From an uncultured Clostridia bacterium (GTDB taxonomy: Bacteria > Bacillota > Clostridia > Christensenellales > Aristaeellaceae): DNA of 14,912 nucleotides. The translations under genes and the position numbers were made by a program. Below, piece after piece: positions 14,158-14,912 of the stretch. The first letter of the stretch is position 1. Every line of letters begins with the position of its first letter. The stretch lies in the NCBI GenBank assembly GCA_934647145.1, contig CAKUFB010000038.1, positions 1-14,912 on the forward strand, in the 5' to 3' direction. A model generated the notes under the pieces. It was not told where the DNA came from and made no database searches. It was given only the letters and a program-made list of their open reading frames with translations.

Positions 14158-14725
14158 GAATTGCCCCCATATTCTTGAGCAAGCTCTGGAATACTTCCGT
14201 CAGCATTCGTTGTGTTTCCTGCTCCGAAAATTGACAGGTTTTCGTCGCACAAAGACAGGCAATGCCATGGGTATAAACCCATAGGTGACGATACAATTTC
14301 TCTGCTGTTAGCTGGTCAACCGAGGCTGAAACCATGAGGGAATGCAGGATTTTATAATAGCTTTCGTCCAGCATCGGCAAAATGCAATTCAGAGGTGTGG
14401 TTTCCTTTGTTTCGCTCATAAACAACAATTGAAACAACTTCGGCTCGTTTGCGGCAAAATGGATATACTGCTCGCCTACTCCACGAAAGGGAAGCGCCTG
14501 TGCAAGACCCGCCTCAACATATCCCTTATAGATTGCCTTTGCCGATTCCACCATAGCAGCCTCCACGTCCTCCATACTTGAGAAAACGGTGAATATCGGA
14601 CAGGCAGAGCTGCCGAGCTTTTTCCCGAGATTCCTGGAAGTTAGTTTCTCGATACCCTCGTCTCGGAAAATCTGTAACGCAGCATCCACGATTTGCTGCT
14701 TTGTAAACTTTGCTTTCGGCGGCAT
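14150..14725 (-). CDS. TetR/AcrR family transcriptional regulator
   Basis: A 191-residue repressor-type protein. The N-terminal DNA-binding domain covers about residues 6-55: FTKQQIVDAALQIFRDEG, then LTSRNLGKKLGSS with the recognition helix, and the helix beginning MEDVEAAM. The C-terminal helical domain would bind a ligand and dimerise. The ligand cannot be predicted, though several cysteines are present (CLCATKTC). ATG 14725 has AAGGAG nine bases upstream. It is the first gene of the operon with the DUF3788, PPOX and GNAT genes, so it most likely represses its own transcript and releases it on sensing a small molecule. No convincing inverted-repeat operator was found, only a direct GACTGT repeat near 14768 and 14797. 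Confidence 0.88.
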   Translation of the reverse strand: MPPKAKFTKQQIVDAALQIFRDEGIEKLTSRNLGKKLGSSACPIFTVFSSMEDVEAAMVESAKAIYKGYVEAGLAQALPFRGVGEQYIHFAANEPKLFQLLFMSETKETTPLNCILPMLDESYYKILHSLMVSASVDQLTAEKLYRHLWVYTHGIACLCATKTCQFSEQETQRMLTEVFQSLLKNMGAIHE

Positions 14726-14776
14726 GGCATCAATCTCCTTTTGTTTTAGAGCTGTTGTTCTATATCGACTGTTTTA

Positions 14777-14805
14777 ATTATACAGATTCAGGAACAGACT
14801 GTCAA
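14777..14805 (-). promoter_or_regulatory. Consensus promoter of the TetR operon
   Basis: On the minus strand TTGACA (14805-14800), exactly 17 bases, TATAAT (14782-14777): a full consensus sigma-A promoter. Such strength is typical of a promoter kept under repressor control. The expected start near 14770 leaves about 45 bases of leader before ATG 14725. Confidence 0.88.
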
Positions 14806-14831
14806 TAGGCTACGGTAAAGGTGCGGAAAAG

Positions 14832-14912
14832 TTACATTCTATTCACACTGTTCTTCTTCGCCGCTTCGCTTGCCACCCTGCGGCGTTCCTTGCTGTACGG
14901 CGCAGTCAGACG
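14832..14912 (-). CDS. C-terminal end of an unidentified basic protein (partial)
   Basis: A minus-strand frame enters from the right edge and stops at TAA 14834-14832, 27 bases before the TetR promoter -35. The 26 visible residues begin RLTAPYSKERRRVASEAAKK and end NSVNRM, a basic helical tail. The stretch is GC-rich, unlike the TetR operon. It is short enough to be open by chance, so this call rests on its composition and position. I do not recognise the protein. Confidence 0.35.
   Translation of the reverse strand, partial: RLTAPYSKERRRVASEAAKKNSVNRM

Overview
The window looks like a chromosomal segment of a high-GC member of the Clostridia (Bacillota), probably an uncultured gut lineage. 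This is inferred from gene content and order: an ecfA1-ecfA2-ecfT set, a CggR-type regulator beside pgk and tpiA, strong AGGAGG-type ribosome binding sites, and sigma-A-like promoters that are often of the extended -10 (TGn) kind. No rRNA, tRNA, CRISPR array or complete insertion sequence was recognised.

Region 1 (1-2514, minus strand) encodes the energising module of an energy-coupling factor (ECF) vitamin transporter: two ATPases and the membrane coupling protein, in overlapping or tightly spaced genes. Region 2 (2620-7889, plus strand) is a lower-glycolysis cluster: cggR-like regulator, pgk, an unknown 121-residue cysteine-containing membrane protein, tpiA and gpmI. gap and eno, usual partners, are not present. 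A promoter followed at once by two CGGGACA boxes precedes the regulator and suggests CggR autoregulation. pgk has its own promoter.

Region 3 (7890-11933) holds a PHP-domain metallohydrolase, an FAD-dependent oxidoreductase and a divergently transcribed xylose-isomerase-like TIM-barrel protein, plausibly a small sugar or polyol catabolic locus. It is rich in repeats. Two tandem ~120-bp units, followed by a hairpin of constant architecture, lie directly behind the stop codon of both the oxidoreductase gene and the PHP gene. The same hairpin lies directly behind ecfT at the left window edge. The three hairpins differ by compensatory changes, so they form a structured repeat family, the most interesting signal in the window. 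The gpmI 3' flank adds a duplicated 79-bp hairpin element and several further stem-loops.

Region 4 (about 12010-14912) is visibly more AT-rich and looks acquired. It holds a gene remnant, a DUF6061-like small protein, and a four-gene minus-strand operon (TetR regulator, DUF3788 protein, PPOX-family flavoprotein, GNAT acetyltransferase) driven by a consensus TTGACA-N17-TATAAT promoter. The right edge carries the C-terminal end of an unidentified basic protein. All functions are assigned from motifs and remembered family features; nothing was searched.
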